From the NCBI RefSeq assembly GCF_025567195.1, contig NZ_JAOQJF010000023.1, positions 1 through 50,896 of the forward strand: DNA of 50,896 nt, read 5' to 3'. The translations under genes were made by a program, and so were the position numbers. The notes beneath the pieces were generated by a model, which was given only the letters and a program-made list of their open reading frames with translations, ran no database searches and was not told the origin of the DNA. Of the stretch, positions 8,267-16,534 are shown one piece after another (position 1 is the first letter of the stretch; every line of letters begins with the position of its first letter). Origin of the DNA: Alitiscatomonas aceti. Its GTDB lineage: Bacteria > Bacillota > Clostridia > Lachnospirales > Lachnospiraceae.

Positions 8267-10006
8267 ATGCTAAAACGTGCGTTTGCATTAAGCGATCAAG
8301 GCGCAAAAGATTTAGCGAAAGGAATTATAGCAACTGCCTGCGCCAATTTGATACAGATCATTCCAGCAAGTTTGTTGTTGATGGTAGTAATGATGCTTTT
8401 AGAAAAAGCGGCGGGGACTCAAGTTAATGTAGGTCGGAATATTCCGTTCTTTGTCGGAATTACCCTGGTGCTTTTTGGCATGATCGCGATTGCCCAATTA
8501 GTACAATACAATTTGACATACACTGCTGCATATAAGGAAAGTGCAAACCGAAGAATTGTGCTGGCTGAAAAACTCAGAAAACTTCCACTGTCATTCTTTG
8601 AAAAGAAAAATTTAGCCGATCTGACAACTACTATTATGGGGGATTGTACAGCATTAGAAAGGACATTTTCTAATGCGATTCCACAGTTGTTAGGCACAAT
8701 TCTTATGTTTGTTATTATGTCCGTGGGGCTGGCAGTTTTAGACTGGAGGATGGCTCTTTGTATTATTGTCCCGGTACCAGTTGCCTCAATTGTTGTTGTT
8801 CTTGCTCGTAAGGCACAGAGTAAGGCGGAACTTGAAAATCTGGAGGCAAAAAGGTGCGCCTATGACGCAGTACAAGAATATATTGATACTATAAAAGAAT
8901 TAAAAGCATACTCAAAAACGGATGTATACTTGGATGAACTTGATAAAAAGTTAGAGAATGTTATTCGTTGTTCCTTCCGAAATGAGTTAGCCCCCGGAGC
9001 ATCTACAACAGCTGCTCAGTTCATCCTGCGCTTTGGTTTAGTTGCTGTTTTGCTTATAGGGGGAAACTTGGTGATTGAAGGTATGCTTTCTATTCCCATG
9101 CTCATACTGTTCCTTCTTTTCGCTGGTCGAATCTATGATCCATTCACCAACTGTTTCATGCTATTAGCGGAGGTTTTTGCCGCACTTGTAAGCATTGGCC
9201 GGATGAAACAGATAGACAATACACAGGAACAAACCGGCTCAGACTGTTGCAATAACATTGGCTGCGATATTGAGTTCAAGGATGTTTACTTTTCTTATAA
9301 CGAGGAACCAGTTCTGACAGGAGTATCTTTTGTAGCAAAGCAAGGCGAAATAACTGCTTTAGTCGGGCCATCTGGCAGTGGAAAATCAACAGTTTCAAAA
9401 TTAGCAGCGCGTTTTTGGGACGCCGATTCCGGACTCATAACACTTGGAGGCATAGATGTCAAAACTGTTGAACCAGAAGTATTGTTAAAAAACTATGCAA
9501 TCGTATTCCAGAATGTCACCCTTTTTGACGAATCGGTAATGGAAAATATACGGCTTGGCCGTAGCGGAGCTTCTGACGAAGATGTTAGAGCCGCAGCAAA
9601 GGCCGCCCAATGTGATGAGTTTATTGATCGTTTACCGCAAGGCTATGACACGAATATCGGGGAAAACGGAAGTAAATTATCCGGTGGCGAGCGCCAGCGC
9701 ATTTCTATTGCCCGTGCCTTGCTAAAAAATGCTCCTGTTATTCTTCTCGATGAAGCAACTGCATCTATGGATGCAGAAAGTGAAACAATGGTACAAACTG
9801 CCTTGTCAGCGTTATTAAAAGGTAGGACAGTGATAGTTATTGCGCATCGAATGAGGACCATAGCAAATGCAGACAAGATAGTTGTTTTGGACAAAGGAAA
9901 AGTGACTGAAGTGGGGACTCCCAGCGAGTTGGCTAAAAAAGGCGGGTTGTATGCGCATTTGGTTGCACTCCAGCAGAAACAGCAAATGTCTTCCTTACCG
10001 ACATGA
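8267..10006 (+). CDS. Half-size ABC transporter, YbtP/YbtQ/IrtAB-like (second)
   Basis: A 579-residue partner of the preceding gene with the same architecture: membrane domain (~1-310), then a nucleotide-binding domain with Walker A GPSGSGKST, signature LSGGERQRISIARALL and Walker B ILLDEATASMDAESE. ATG 8267 is preferred over the upstream GTG 8258 because GAGGTG at 8255-8260 gives it a suitable ribosome site. Both halves keep intact catalytic motifs, so both ATP sites may be active. The gene ends 18 bp before the DtxR-like regulator, and the three may form one transcript. Confidence 0.87.
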   Translation: MLKRAFALSDQGAKDLAKGIIATACANLIQIIPASLLLMVVMMLLEKAAGTQVNVGRNIPFFVGITLVLFGMIAIAQLVQYNLTYTAAYKESANRRIVLAEKLRKLPLSFFEKKNLADLTTTIMGDCTALERTFSNAIPQLLGTILMFVIMSVGLAVLDWRMALCIIVPVPVASIVVVLARKAQSKAELENLEAKRCAYDAVQEYIDTIKELKAYSKTDVYLDELDKKLENVIRCSFRNELAPGASTTAAQFILRFGLVAVLLIGGNLVIEGMLSIPMLILFLLFAGRIYDPFTNCFMLLAEVFAALVSIGRMKQIDNTQEQTGSDCCNNIGCDIEFKDVYFSYNEEPVLTGVSFVAKQGEITALVGPSGSGKSTVSKLAARFWDADSGLITLGGIDVKTVEPEVLLKNYAIVFQNVTLFDESVMENIRLGRSGASDEDVRAAAKAAQCDEFIDRLPQGYDTNIGENGSKLSGGERQRISIARALLKNAPVILLDEATASMDAESETMVQTALSALLKGRTVIVIAHRMRTIANADKIVVLDKGKVTEVGTPSELAKKGGLYAHLVALQQKQQMSSLPT

Positions 10007-10024
10007 ACGTCCTAAGAGGGAAAT

Positions 10025-10396
10025 ATGAAAAGAAAACAGCAAGCCACCACATCGGGTGAAGATTATTTAGAGGCAATTTTAGTGCTCCAAATGCAGAAAG
10101 GAACAGTGCGCTCTGTTGATGTCGCCCGGCATATGGAGGTGTCAAAGCCCAGCGTGAGCCATGCGGTGGCGACCCTGCGGGATGGAGGTTTTCTGACGAT
10201 GGACAGCGACTATTTCCTGCACCTGACCGACATTGGCCGGGAAGTGGCGGAACAGATTTACGAAAAGCACCGTTTCTTTACCGAGCGTCTGATTGCCGCC
10301 GGCGTGGATCCGAAAACCGCAGAGGCAGATGCCTGCCGGATTGAGCACGTCATCAGCGACGAGAGTTTCCAAAAATTAAAGAAACAACTCATGTAA
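10025..10396 (+). CDS. DtxR/MntR-family metal-dependent repressor, short form
   Basis: A 123-residue protein with the N-terminal winged helix (DVARHMEVSKPSVSHAVATL, residues 32-51) and the dimerisation/metal domain, but no C-terminal SH3-like domain, as in MntR. Likely ligands are D13 and E16 (MntR D8, E11), H82 (MntR H77), and C104, E107, H108. The last three match DtxR C102-E105-H106, whereas MntR has Glu at the first of them. It would repress uptake genes when metal is plentiful. GC content rises sharply inside the gene: the first ~80 bases are AT-rich like the cargo, and the rest is GC-rich. The start follows AAGAGGGA. Confidence 0.83.
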   Translation: MKRKQQATTSGEDYLEAILVLQMQKGTVRSVDVARHMEVSKPSVSHAVATLRDGGFLTMDSDYFLHLTDIGREVAEQIYEKHRFFTERLIAAGVDPKTAEADACRIEHVISDESFQKLKKQLM

Positions 10397-10453
10397 CCTG
10401 TGGAGATCGAACTCATTACACCAAGAGTGTCTTCGAAATTGAGGATGACCAAT

Positions 10454-11416
10454 ATGCAAAACGATCCGCGCTCCCGAATTCTCCTATTGCTACAACTTCT
10501 CCTGAAGCAGACAGATGAGCACCACTACGCAACTGGCGCGGATATTCTCCGTTTTTGGGAGACTCATGGCATCCAGACCACCCGGAAAAATGTGTACAGC
10601 GATATCCAACTGCTCATGGACTTCGGCCTGGACGTCATCTGCATCAAAAGCACGCAAAACCGCTACTTCGTCGGTTCCCGGCTGCTTGAGCTGCCGGAAC
10701 TGAAACTGCTGGTGGACGCTGTGGAGTCCTCCCACCTCATCACAGAGAAGAAAAGCACCGCCCTCATTGAGAAGTTAGGCCATCTTACCAGCAGACACAA
10801 CGCCGCGCTCCTGAACCGCCCCGTCTACATGGACGGCACGGCCAAGCCGGACAACGAGGCCGTGTACTACGCCATCGACGCGATCCAGACGGCGATTCAC
10901 AAACAACGGGCCATCTCCTTCCAGTATTTCGAGTACACGCCGAAAAAGGAAAAGGTCCTGAAACACAAGGGCTACCGCTATGGATTCAGCCCCTATGTCC
11001 TCATCTGGAGCCGGGATTTCTATTACGCCGTGGGCTGGTCGGAAAAGCACGGCAAACTGGCCCAGTTCCGGGTGGACCGCATGACGGCCATCCAGGATTC
11101 AGATGCCCCTTACATAGCGGATCCGTCCTTTGACCCAGCGTCCTACATCCGGGAAATCTTTGGCATGTATCACGACATGCCCCAGCGGGTGACGCTGCTG
11201 TGTGAGAACCGCACCATGCGAAACATCATAGATCACTTCGGGGAGGATGTGGACACGGAGGTGGTGGACGCCAACCACTTCCGGGCCACCGTGGATGTGG
11301 CGCCCACGCCGCCGTTCTTCTCATGGGTATTCACCTTCGGCGGCGCTATCCGCATCGAGGGGCCTGGGGAGGCGCTGGCGAAGATGCGGGATATGGCCTC
11401 GTGGCTGCATACATAA
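10454..11416 (+). CDS. WYL-domain transcriptional regulator
   Basis: A 320-residue protein: an N-terminal winged helix (residues ~5-65, including TTRKNVYSDIQLLMDFG), a linker, then a WYL domain (~120-210) with the RAISFQYFEYTPKKEKV and YRYGFSPYVLIWSRDFYYAV stretches and a WCX-like C-terminus. WYL domains are thought to sense nucleic acid or nucleotide ligands. ATG 10454 is preferred because TTGAGG lies 9 nt upstream; earlier in-frame starts (10400, 10445) are possible. It is GC-rich like the ICE backbone, not the cargo. WYL regulators often control mobile-element or defence loci; its target here is unknown. Confidence 0.85.
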   Translation: MQNDPRSRILLLLQLLLKQTDEHHYATGADILRFWETHGIQTTRKNVYSDIQLLMDFGLDVICIKSTQNRYFVGSRLLELPELKLLVDAVESSHLITEKKSTALIEKLGHLTSRHNAALLNRPVYMDGTAKPDNEAVYYAIDAIQTAIHKQRAISFQYFEYTPKKEKVLKHKGYRYGFSPYVLIWSRDFYYAVGWSEKHGKLAQFRVDRMTAIQDSDAPYIADPSFDPASYIREIFGMYHDMPQRVTLLCENRTMRNIIDHFGEDVDTEVVDANHFRATVDVAPTPPFFSWVFTFGGAIRIEGPGEALAKMRDMASWLHT

Positions 11417-11422
11417 AAGCAA

Positions 11423-11458
11423 GAGGGATCCGCCCAGGAAACGCTGGGCAGATCCCTC
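11423..11458 (+). terminator. Terminator-like hairpin after WYL gene
   Basis: GAGGGATC (11423-11430) pairs with GATCCCTC (11451-11458), and the inner CGCCCAG/CTGGG arms extend the stem with one mismatch. It sits 7 bp after the WYL stop codon. Confidence 0.6.
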
Positions 11459-11472
11459 TCACCTTTACGGGG

Positions 11473-11520
11473 CAGGAGGACCGCTGCGGGGTGTATCCCC
11501 GCAGCGGTCCTCCTGATTTT
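11473..11520. terminator. Strong bidirectional terminator between convergent genes
   Basis: A perfect 19-bp stem (11473-11491 with 11497-11515, loop TGTAT) is followed by ATTTTA on the plus strand. It separates the plus-strand WYL gene from the minus-strand NlpC/P60 gene that ends at 11519, and marks the boundary between the regulatory/cargo side and the transfer operon. Confidence 0.75.
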
Positions 11521-13609
11521 AGTCCGAAAAGTATACCGGCCTGCCAATGGATGTAAAGCCCTCGATGCCGGTGATCACCACATTGTTGTATCCGCTGGCG
11601 CAGTGGATGATGAGCAGATTGCCGCTCTCATCCCTGCCGCCTACGATGCCCACATGGGAGTCCTCTGGGTAAAATACCAGATCGCCGGGCAGCGCCTCGT
11701 CCCAAGAGATGGTGGTGCAGTAGGTGTGCTGCGCGGAGGCCCCTCCCCCGTGACCGATGATATACTCGCCGCCTGTGGCATTATAGAATACCCAATCAAC
11801 GTACCCTGAGCAATCCATCCCGTAGGGCCGGTAGGTGCCGGAACTGGAGCTGCCGGGGGCAGTGACCTGCATGGTGGTACCCCAGCGGGAGTCCCAGCCG
11901 AGGACCAGGCTCTTGCCGCCCCAGAAGTAGTTGACCTTACCCACCAGTTGGCAGGCGGTTTCTATGATCTCCCGGCGCTCGGCGCTCAGGCCCGCCGGCA
12001 GCGAGGCAAGCAGTTTTTTGGCGTCGGCCTCCGTCACGGCCAGATTCCCAATGGCCCCGCCCAGCAGGTCGAGGTTCTCTAACAGGTCATCCAGCATGTC
12101 GTTCTGTTCGTCGGTAAAGGCGTAGTGTTCCCGCATCTCGTCCACGGTCTTTCCCGTGACGGAGATGGTCAGGATGGTTTCCGTCCAGCTGTCGTCCTCG
12201 CCGTCGTCCGGGTCGCTGTCCGGGTGGTCTATGGTTTCCGCCTCGGAGGAGAGGGATACCATATCCCAGAACACCTCCCGCAGACGCTCCACCCGGCCGG
12301 CGTCCAGGGTGACCACATCCACGCCGTCATTGGTCCCTGCGGTTTTCACCGCAAACACCGCCACGACCTCCCGCCAGTCCGGCGGGGCGCCGTCTATGAT
12401 AATCTGGTCGTAGTCCCCGGCCTGCAGTTCCTCCAGCTTACCAGCGTATTCCTCATTGATCTGGGCGATGGCCGTACTGAGCGCCACAGAGGTACTGTCA
12501 GCAGGCTCGTTGGCGAACAGGATACCAAAGGGGGAGGCGATTAACAGGCCGACGACACAAATCAGGACCAACAGGGCAAGGACGACAGATCCTCCCGCAG
12601 CCGCAGCGGCGATCAGGCTCTTGGCGGCGGCATAGATGGCCCGCAGGGCGTTTCCAGCCTTGGCAGCGGCCTTTTTCGCCGCACTCCCCGCCTGTTTTGC
12701 CGCCTGCCGGAACCGGGCCGTTTGCTGTGCCACATGGGCTGCTTTGGCGCTCTGGGCGGCACGGGTGGCCCCACGCCCCGTCTGGGCCGCAGCCCTCCCA
12801 GCATGGTCCGCTGTTTTTACCACCCGCCTGGAGGAGCCGGCAACCGGCTTTGCGTGGCGCACGGCCCTGCCACGGCCTGCCTCCTTTATGGCAGGTGTTT
12901 TGCGTTTCCCTTTTGGCAGGGGGCCGGCATCTTGGGCAGGCTCCACCTTTGGCCGCATGGGCGATACAGTCCCGTCCCGCCTGCCCCCATTCCCATGTGC
13001 AGTTCTGCCGGAAGACCGGCGATCTCCTACAGGTTGCATAGGCTCTTGCCCGCTGCCTGCTGGCTGACGCATCCGCTCGACTCTGTCCTGCGCGGACTTC
13101 TGCGCTGCCTGCCGCCCGCGCTCCCGGATGAAGGGTTGCTGGCCCTGGGTGCGCTCTGGTGACAGGCCGGAAACCTGCGTTTCCGTTTGAGCGCGCAGGT
13201 ATGCGTCCTTGGTCTTGATCCGCTGCCCGGCTTTTCCGACCGGTTCCGCCGGCTGGTCTGCCGCTGCGGCGTTGACACGGCTTTCATGCTCCCGTGTACG
13301 GATCTCCGGCGCGGGATCCCCAGCGGTGGAATCCGCGGAACTGCCGTCGCGGGAGGCACGGTTCTTCCGTTTCTCCTTAATGAGCTTTTCCGCACCGCGC
13401 TCCATGCGGCGCATGCTGTCCGCAGTGGTATCCTCGATTTGGTCGCCGCCATAGTCATCCCGCCGCCCCTGCTGGGCGGCGTCACGGAGCTGCGTCCGCA
13501 GGCGGTCCGTCCCATCCTCCAGGCCGCGATGGACCAACTCCTTCGGTACGGCCGTTATCTTCTCCCGGATGGAGGATGTGGCCTGCGGCTTCTCCTTGAT
13601 CTTATCCAT
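11519..13609 (-). CDS. NlpC/P60 conjugation cell-wall hydrolase
   Basis: A 696-residue membrane-anchored peptidoglycan hydrolase. Residues ~1-310 are a long Arg/Gln/Ala-rich cytoplasmic-type region, ~335-370 a transmembrane helix (GGSVVLALLVLICVVGLLIA), and the C-terminal ~140 residues an NlpC/P60 domain with the cysteine in YGMDCSGYVDW, the histidine in DSHVGIVGG and a third polar site in IIHCASG. The middle resembles the linker of CwlT/Orf14-type proteins; I see no clear lysozyme domain. It locally opens the cell wall for the mating channel. It is the last gene of the transfer operon, directly after virB4, with AGGTG ahead of the ATG. Confidence 0.87.
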   Translation of the reverse strand: MDKIKEKPQATSSIREKITAVPKELVHRGLEDGTDRLRTQLRDAAQQGRRDDYGGDQIEDTTADSMRRMERGAEKLIKEKRKNRASRDGSSADSTAGDPAPEIRTREHESRVNAAAADQPAEPVGKAGQRIKTKDAYLRAQTETQVSGLSPERTQGQQPFIRERGRQAAQKSAQDRVERMRQPAGSGQEPMQPVGDRRSSGRTAHGNGGRRDGTVSPMRPKVEPAQDAGPLPKGKRKTPAIKEAGRGRAVRHAKPVAGSSRRVVKTADHAGRAAAQTGRGATRAAQSAKAAHVAQQTARFRQAAKQAGSAAKKAAAKAGNALRAIYAAAKSLIAAAAAGGSVVLALLVLICVVGLLIASPFGILFANEPADSTSVALSTAIAQINEEYAGKLEELQAGDYDQIIIDGAPPDWREVVAVFAVKTAGTNDGVDVVTLDAGRVERLREVFWDMVSLSSEAETIDHPDSDPDDGEDDSWTETILTISVTGKTVDEMREHYAFTDEQNDMLDDLLENLDLLGGAIGNLAVTEADAKKLLASLPAGLSAERREIIETACQLVGKVNYFWGGKSLVLGWDSRWGTTMQVTAPGSSSSGTYRPYGMDCSGYVDWVFYNATGGEYIIGHGGGASAQHTYCTTISWDEALPGDLVFYPEDSHVGIVGGRDESGNLLIIHCASGYNNVVITGIEGFTSIGRPVYFSD

Positions 13610-13630
13610 CCAAGCACCTCCCCATGGAAA

Positions 13631-13651
13631 CGGGCCGCGTCACGCGGCCCG
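13631..13651 (-). other. Hairpin over the virB4 stop codon
   Basis: A 9-bp inverted repeat (CGGGCCGCG/CGCGGCCCG) brackets TCA at 13640-13642, the stop codon of virB4 on the minus strand. It could tune coupling to the downstream hydrolase gene or slow polymerase. No T run follows. Confidence 0.45.
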
Positions 13652-14026
13652 CCCCATCCCGATGGTGCCATCTGTGTCAGAGGGCTTGGTAGTCATCAAT
13701 TTATACAGTCGGTTCTTCGGGAAGTTGTCCATGAAGGGTACGATAGCACTGCCGCACTTGATGAGGCCGCGGCCGGAGTCCACATTGGTGATGTAAGAGA
13801 GCTGGTTGTCCGAGATATTCAGCAGCCGGGCCAGTTCTGTCCGGTCCGTCGCCGCCTGGTTGAGCATGACGAGGAACTCGCTGTTGGCCAGCATGGTCCG
13901 GGCGGTGTGGGACTGGAGGAGGTCGTCCACATTCTGTGTGATGCCGGTGCAGCAGGCCCGGTATTTGCGGACGCGCTTCCAGAGGGTGAACAGGAAGTTC
14001 GCGCTGTACTCATGCTGGAACAGCAG
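13640..14026 (-). CDS. virB4: VirB4 conjugation ATPase, 3' exon (128 codons)
   Basis: The C-terminal part of VirB4, interrupted by the group II intron at 14027-16534. Reading starts at LLFQHEYSANFLFTLWKR and continues through CCTGITQNVDDLLQ, ANSEFLVMLNQ and LSYITNVDSG, all characteristic of Firmicutes VirB4/TraE C-termini. It is in frame with the upstream exon: exon 1 ends on a full codon (TAT) and this exon begins with CTG CTG. An internal methionine would give a shorter ORF, but the residues before it are clearly VirB4. After splicing, the joined protein would be about 792 residues, the normal family size. Confidence 0.9.
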   Translation of the reverse strand: MLFQHEYSANFLFTLWKRVRKYRACCTGITQNVDDLLQSHTARTMLANSEFLVMLNQAATDRTELARLLNISDNQLSYITNVDSGRGLIKCGSAIVPFMDNFPKNRLYKLMTTKPSDTDGTIGMGRAA

Positions 14027-16534
14027 GTGGGCTAAACTATAGACGCCTTACCGCCTCGCGGCGGCGGGTTTTCCATAGCTCGCCCCCGAACCGTACTTAC
14101 ACCTCTCGATGTATACGGCTCTCTATTTATCCACCCTACGAATTTGTGATTGTTTTGTAGCAGTCCTCGCACACAATCAGCGTCTTGCGGCGCTTTTTCA
14201 ACATAAATTGTTCCCAGGGCTCGTTGCCGGAAAGACTTTTCAGGTTCTTCACCTGGTAAATCATAACCGGGAGTTCATTTTTACAGCACAGCTCACAGTA
14301 TCCGGTCATAAATCTGGCAATGACTTCCTTGGGTCGGATGGAGTATCTATAGTCCGGCGTTGTGTCCATGTCTAATTTAGACGGCGCACTTTTCCGGAAA
14401 CCGTTATGGTAGAACTCGGCCCGTTTTATCCCGTGTTTTGTTTCGTATTCTATGCCAAATATGCGGTCTCTCGTATATTTCTTCTTGACTTTCGCTGCGG
14501 AGCACCGCATTTTCCTTGCGATAGTCTTATACATGCTGTACTCCATGACATAGCAAAACTTGTTCAGGACAGATACATTCCGTGCCAGACGATAATAGTT
14601 GTAGATACCCCGGATTTCTCCGTTGAATTGTGCGAGGATTTCAATAGGTTCTTTGTTTTGCAAGCCGTTCCTTGCCACAGGCATCCAAATTTCTTTCCCC
14701 GTGCCATCCTTTTGTATATTAAGCGCCCTATACTCTTGCAGTTTACCCATCCATTTTTCCTTTGGAAGCAGGAGGACAACGCGCCCATTATAGGCTCGCT
14801 TTACGCCGCCCTTTGTCTTTTTGACCGCCTGATTCTTGCTGATGGTGATGTCGTATCCCAGGAATCTTGCCTTGTCATGTCCGTGGGTAATCAGGGTTTT
14901 CTCAGGCGACATGGTGAGGTTCAATTCCTGTTTCAGAAATTCACTGACGGCGGTCTTGATTTGTTCGGCGTCCGCTTTATTTCCAATCACGCCAATTAGA
15001 AAATCATCGGCGTAACGGACATATAGAACTCTGCGATAGTTGGGGTCCATTGGCTCCCGACTGGGGGTAGATAGCAGGATTGCCTGTAATTTCTTCTGCA
15101 TGACTTTGGCGTCTTTCCGTTCTTCTTCGCTCATGGTGTTCCATTTTTTGGCGTTTCGTTCTCTGGTTCGCGCATAGTGGTGGTTGGCATTGACATAGTC
15201 GTTGCTGAACCGCCGCTTGTCGCCCTTGCCGAATTGCGCCCGGAGCTTTTCCATGAACAGGTCCAGCTCGTTCATATAGATATTCGCCAAGAGTGGACTT
15301 ACCCCGGAGCCCTGCGGCGTGCCACTGTAGGTCTGGTGCTTCATCCAGTCCTCCAGATACCCGGCCCGGAGCAGCTTCCAAATCAGGTCTATGAAAGCCT
15401 CGTCCTTTATCCTTCGTTTCAGAATGTTGACCAGGATGTGGTGGTCGATGTTGTCGAAACACCCTTTGATGTCGCCCTCCACAAACCAGCTGACGCCGGT
15501 GAAGGTTTTCTGTATCTGCGACAGGGCGGTATGACAGCTTTTTCCGGGCCGAAAACCATGAGATGTGCTTTGAAAGGTCGGTTCATAGATGCTTTCTAAA
15601 ATCATGCGAACGGCTTCTTGTACCAGTTTGTCGTCTGCCGCCGGGATACCCAGCGGGCGCAGCCCGTTTCCACTTTTCTTGGGGATGTACTGCCTCCTGG
15701 CGGGGTGGGGTTGATAACTGCGGTCCCGCAGTTTTTTAATCAGGGACTCAATTCGCTTCAGGCTCATACCGCTGAGGGTAGCGCCATCTGCTCCAGCCGT
15801 CGTACTCCCCTTGTTCGCATATAGGTTCTGATAGGCCAGAAGGTAGAGCTGAGGGTTATACAGGTTGCGGTAAAGACGCTCATACTGGTAATGCGCTTTC
15901 TGCGCGTGCTTTCGTAGGGTTTCCAATACTGTCTGTGGACTTCTCATAGTGCCTCACGCACCTTTCCTTTTCAGTATCAGGGGATAAACTGCCACCCTTC
16001 GCCATGTGGACGCCATTAACGCCCTCGGACTACTATGGTGGCTCCGTGACCGTGCCGGATATTCAGGCCCAGGCCATAGCTGTTTCCAGCGTTCCGGTTT
16101 AGGTCATCTCCGGTTAGAACTATGCAAATTGGCCTGTTCTGCTGTCGGATGCGACTTCCGTCATTTCCCGCTGACTGCGGGCGGCTGATATGGATGTGTA
16201 CGCATTTGGCGATTTACCTTCACCACTTGCCCATATCACACGGCGCATATAGTCATCTTTTCGCCGTGGCGGACGATAACGCTCCTCTGACTATCGTTCA
16301 GGCAGTTTGGCTTTCATCCTCATGCAGAACTTTTCATCTTGGCACTCAGTCGCAGCGTGATGACTGGCTGACTTATGCCTTTTCCGGCGTGCTGTGTTCC
16401 CCTTGGGATTTCTCTTGCGGGTAAGCCGGATGATGACAGGGTTTCAGATTTCACATTTTCCCTTCCACTTGCCAAAGGTGGAATTTGCATAGTCCCGCGC
16501 TGCCTGCGTTGCTTCAGGCGGCTTCCGGACGCAC
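14027..16534 (-). mobile_element. Group II intron inserted in virB4
   Basis: A 2508-bp intron on the same strand as virB4, so it can splice from the transcript. The 5' end reads GTGCG (16534-16530), the group II consensus, directly after the exon codons Asp-Glu-Ile-Tyr. The 3' end finishes in AC at 14027. A domain V-like hairpin is at 14088-14123 (arms GAGCCGT.../...ACGGTTC with the AGC triad), followed by a domain VI stem. The 5' structural domains (15948-16534) hold no other gene. The intron sits exactly at the VirB4 Walker B acidic pair, so splicing is needed for conjugation. The encoded protein follows. Confidence 0.93.
14136..15947 (-). CDS. ltrA: Group II intron reverse transcriptase/maturase with HNH-like domain
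   Basis: A 603-residue intron-encoded protein. The RT domain includes ADDKLVQEAVRMILESIYEP, SHGFRPGKSCH, FVEGDIKGCFDNIDH, the GTPQGSGVSPLLANIY block and the catalytic YADD (residues 312-315). The maturase X domain follows (~400-500), with PIEILAQFNGEIRGIYNYY. The C-terminal ~60 residues have CELC and CEDC pairs typical of an HNH endonuclease, so the intron should be able to retrohome. All key motifs are intact, so the intron appears active. It lies in intron domain IV and starts at ATG 15947. Confidence 0.95.
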   Translation of the reverse strand: MRSPQTVLETLRKHAQKAHYQYERLYRNLYNPQLYLLAYQNLYANKGSTTAGADGATLSGMSLKRIESLIKKLRDRSYQPHPARRQYIPKKSGNGLRPLGIPAADDKLVQEAVRMILESIYEPTFQSTSHGFRPGKSCHTALSQIQKTFTGVSWFVEGDIKGCFDNIDHHILVNILKRRIKDEAFIDLIWKLLRAGYLEDWMKHQTYSGTPQGSGVSPLLANIYMNELDLFMEKLRAQFGKGDKRRFSNDYVNANHHYARTRERNAKKWNTMSEEERKDAKVMQKKLQAILLSTPSREPMDPNYRRVLYVRYADDFLIGVIGNKADAEQIKTAVSEFLKQELNLTMSPEKTLITHGHDKARFLGYDITISKNQAVKKTKGGVKRAYNGRVVLLLPKEKWMGKLQEYRALNIQKDGTGKEIWMPVARNGLQNKEPIEILAQFNGEIRGIYNYYRLARNVSVLNKFCYVMEYSMYKTIARKMRCSAAKVKKKYTRDRIFGIEYETKHGIKRAEFYHNGFRKSAPSKLDMDTTPDYRYSIRPKEVIARFMTGYCELCCKNELPVMIYQVKNLKSLSGNEPWEQFMLKKRRKTLIVCEDCYKTITNS

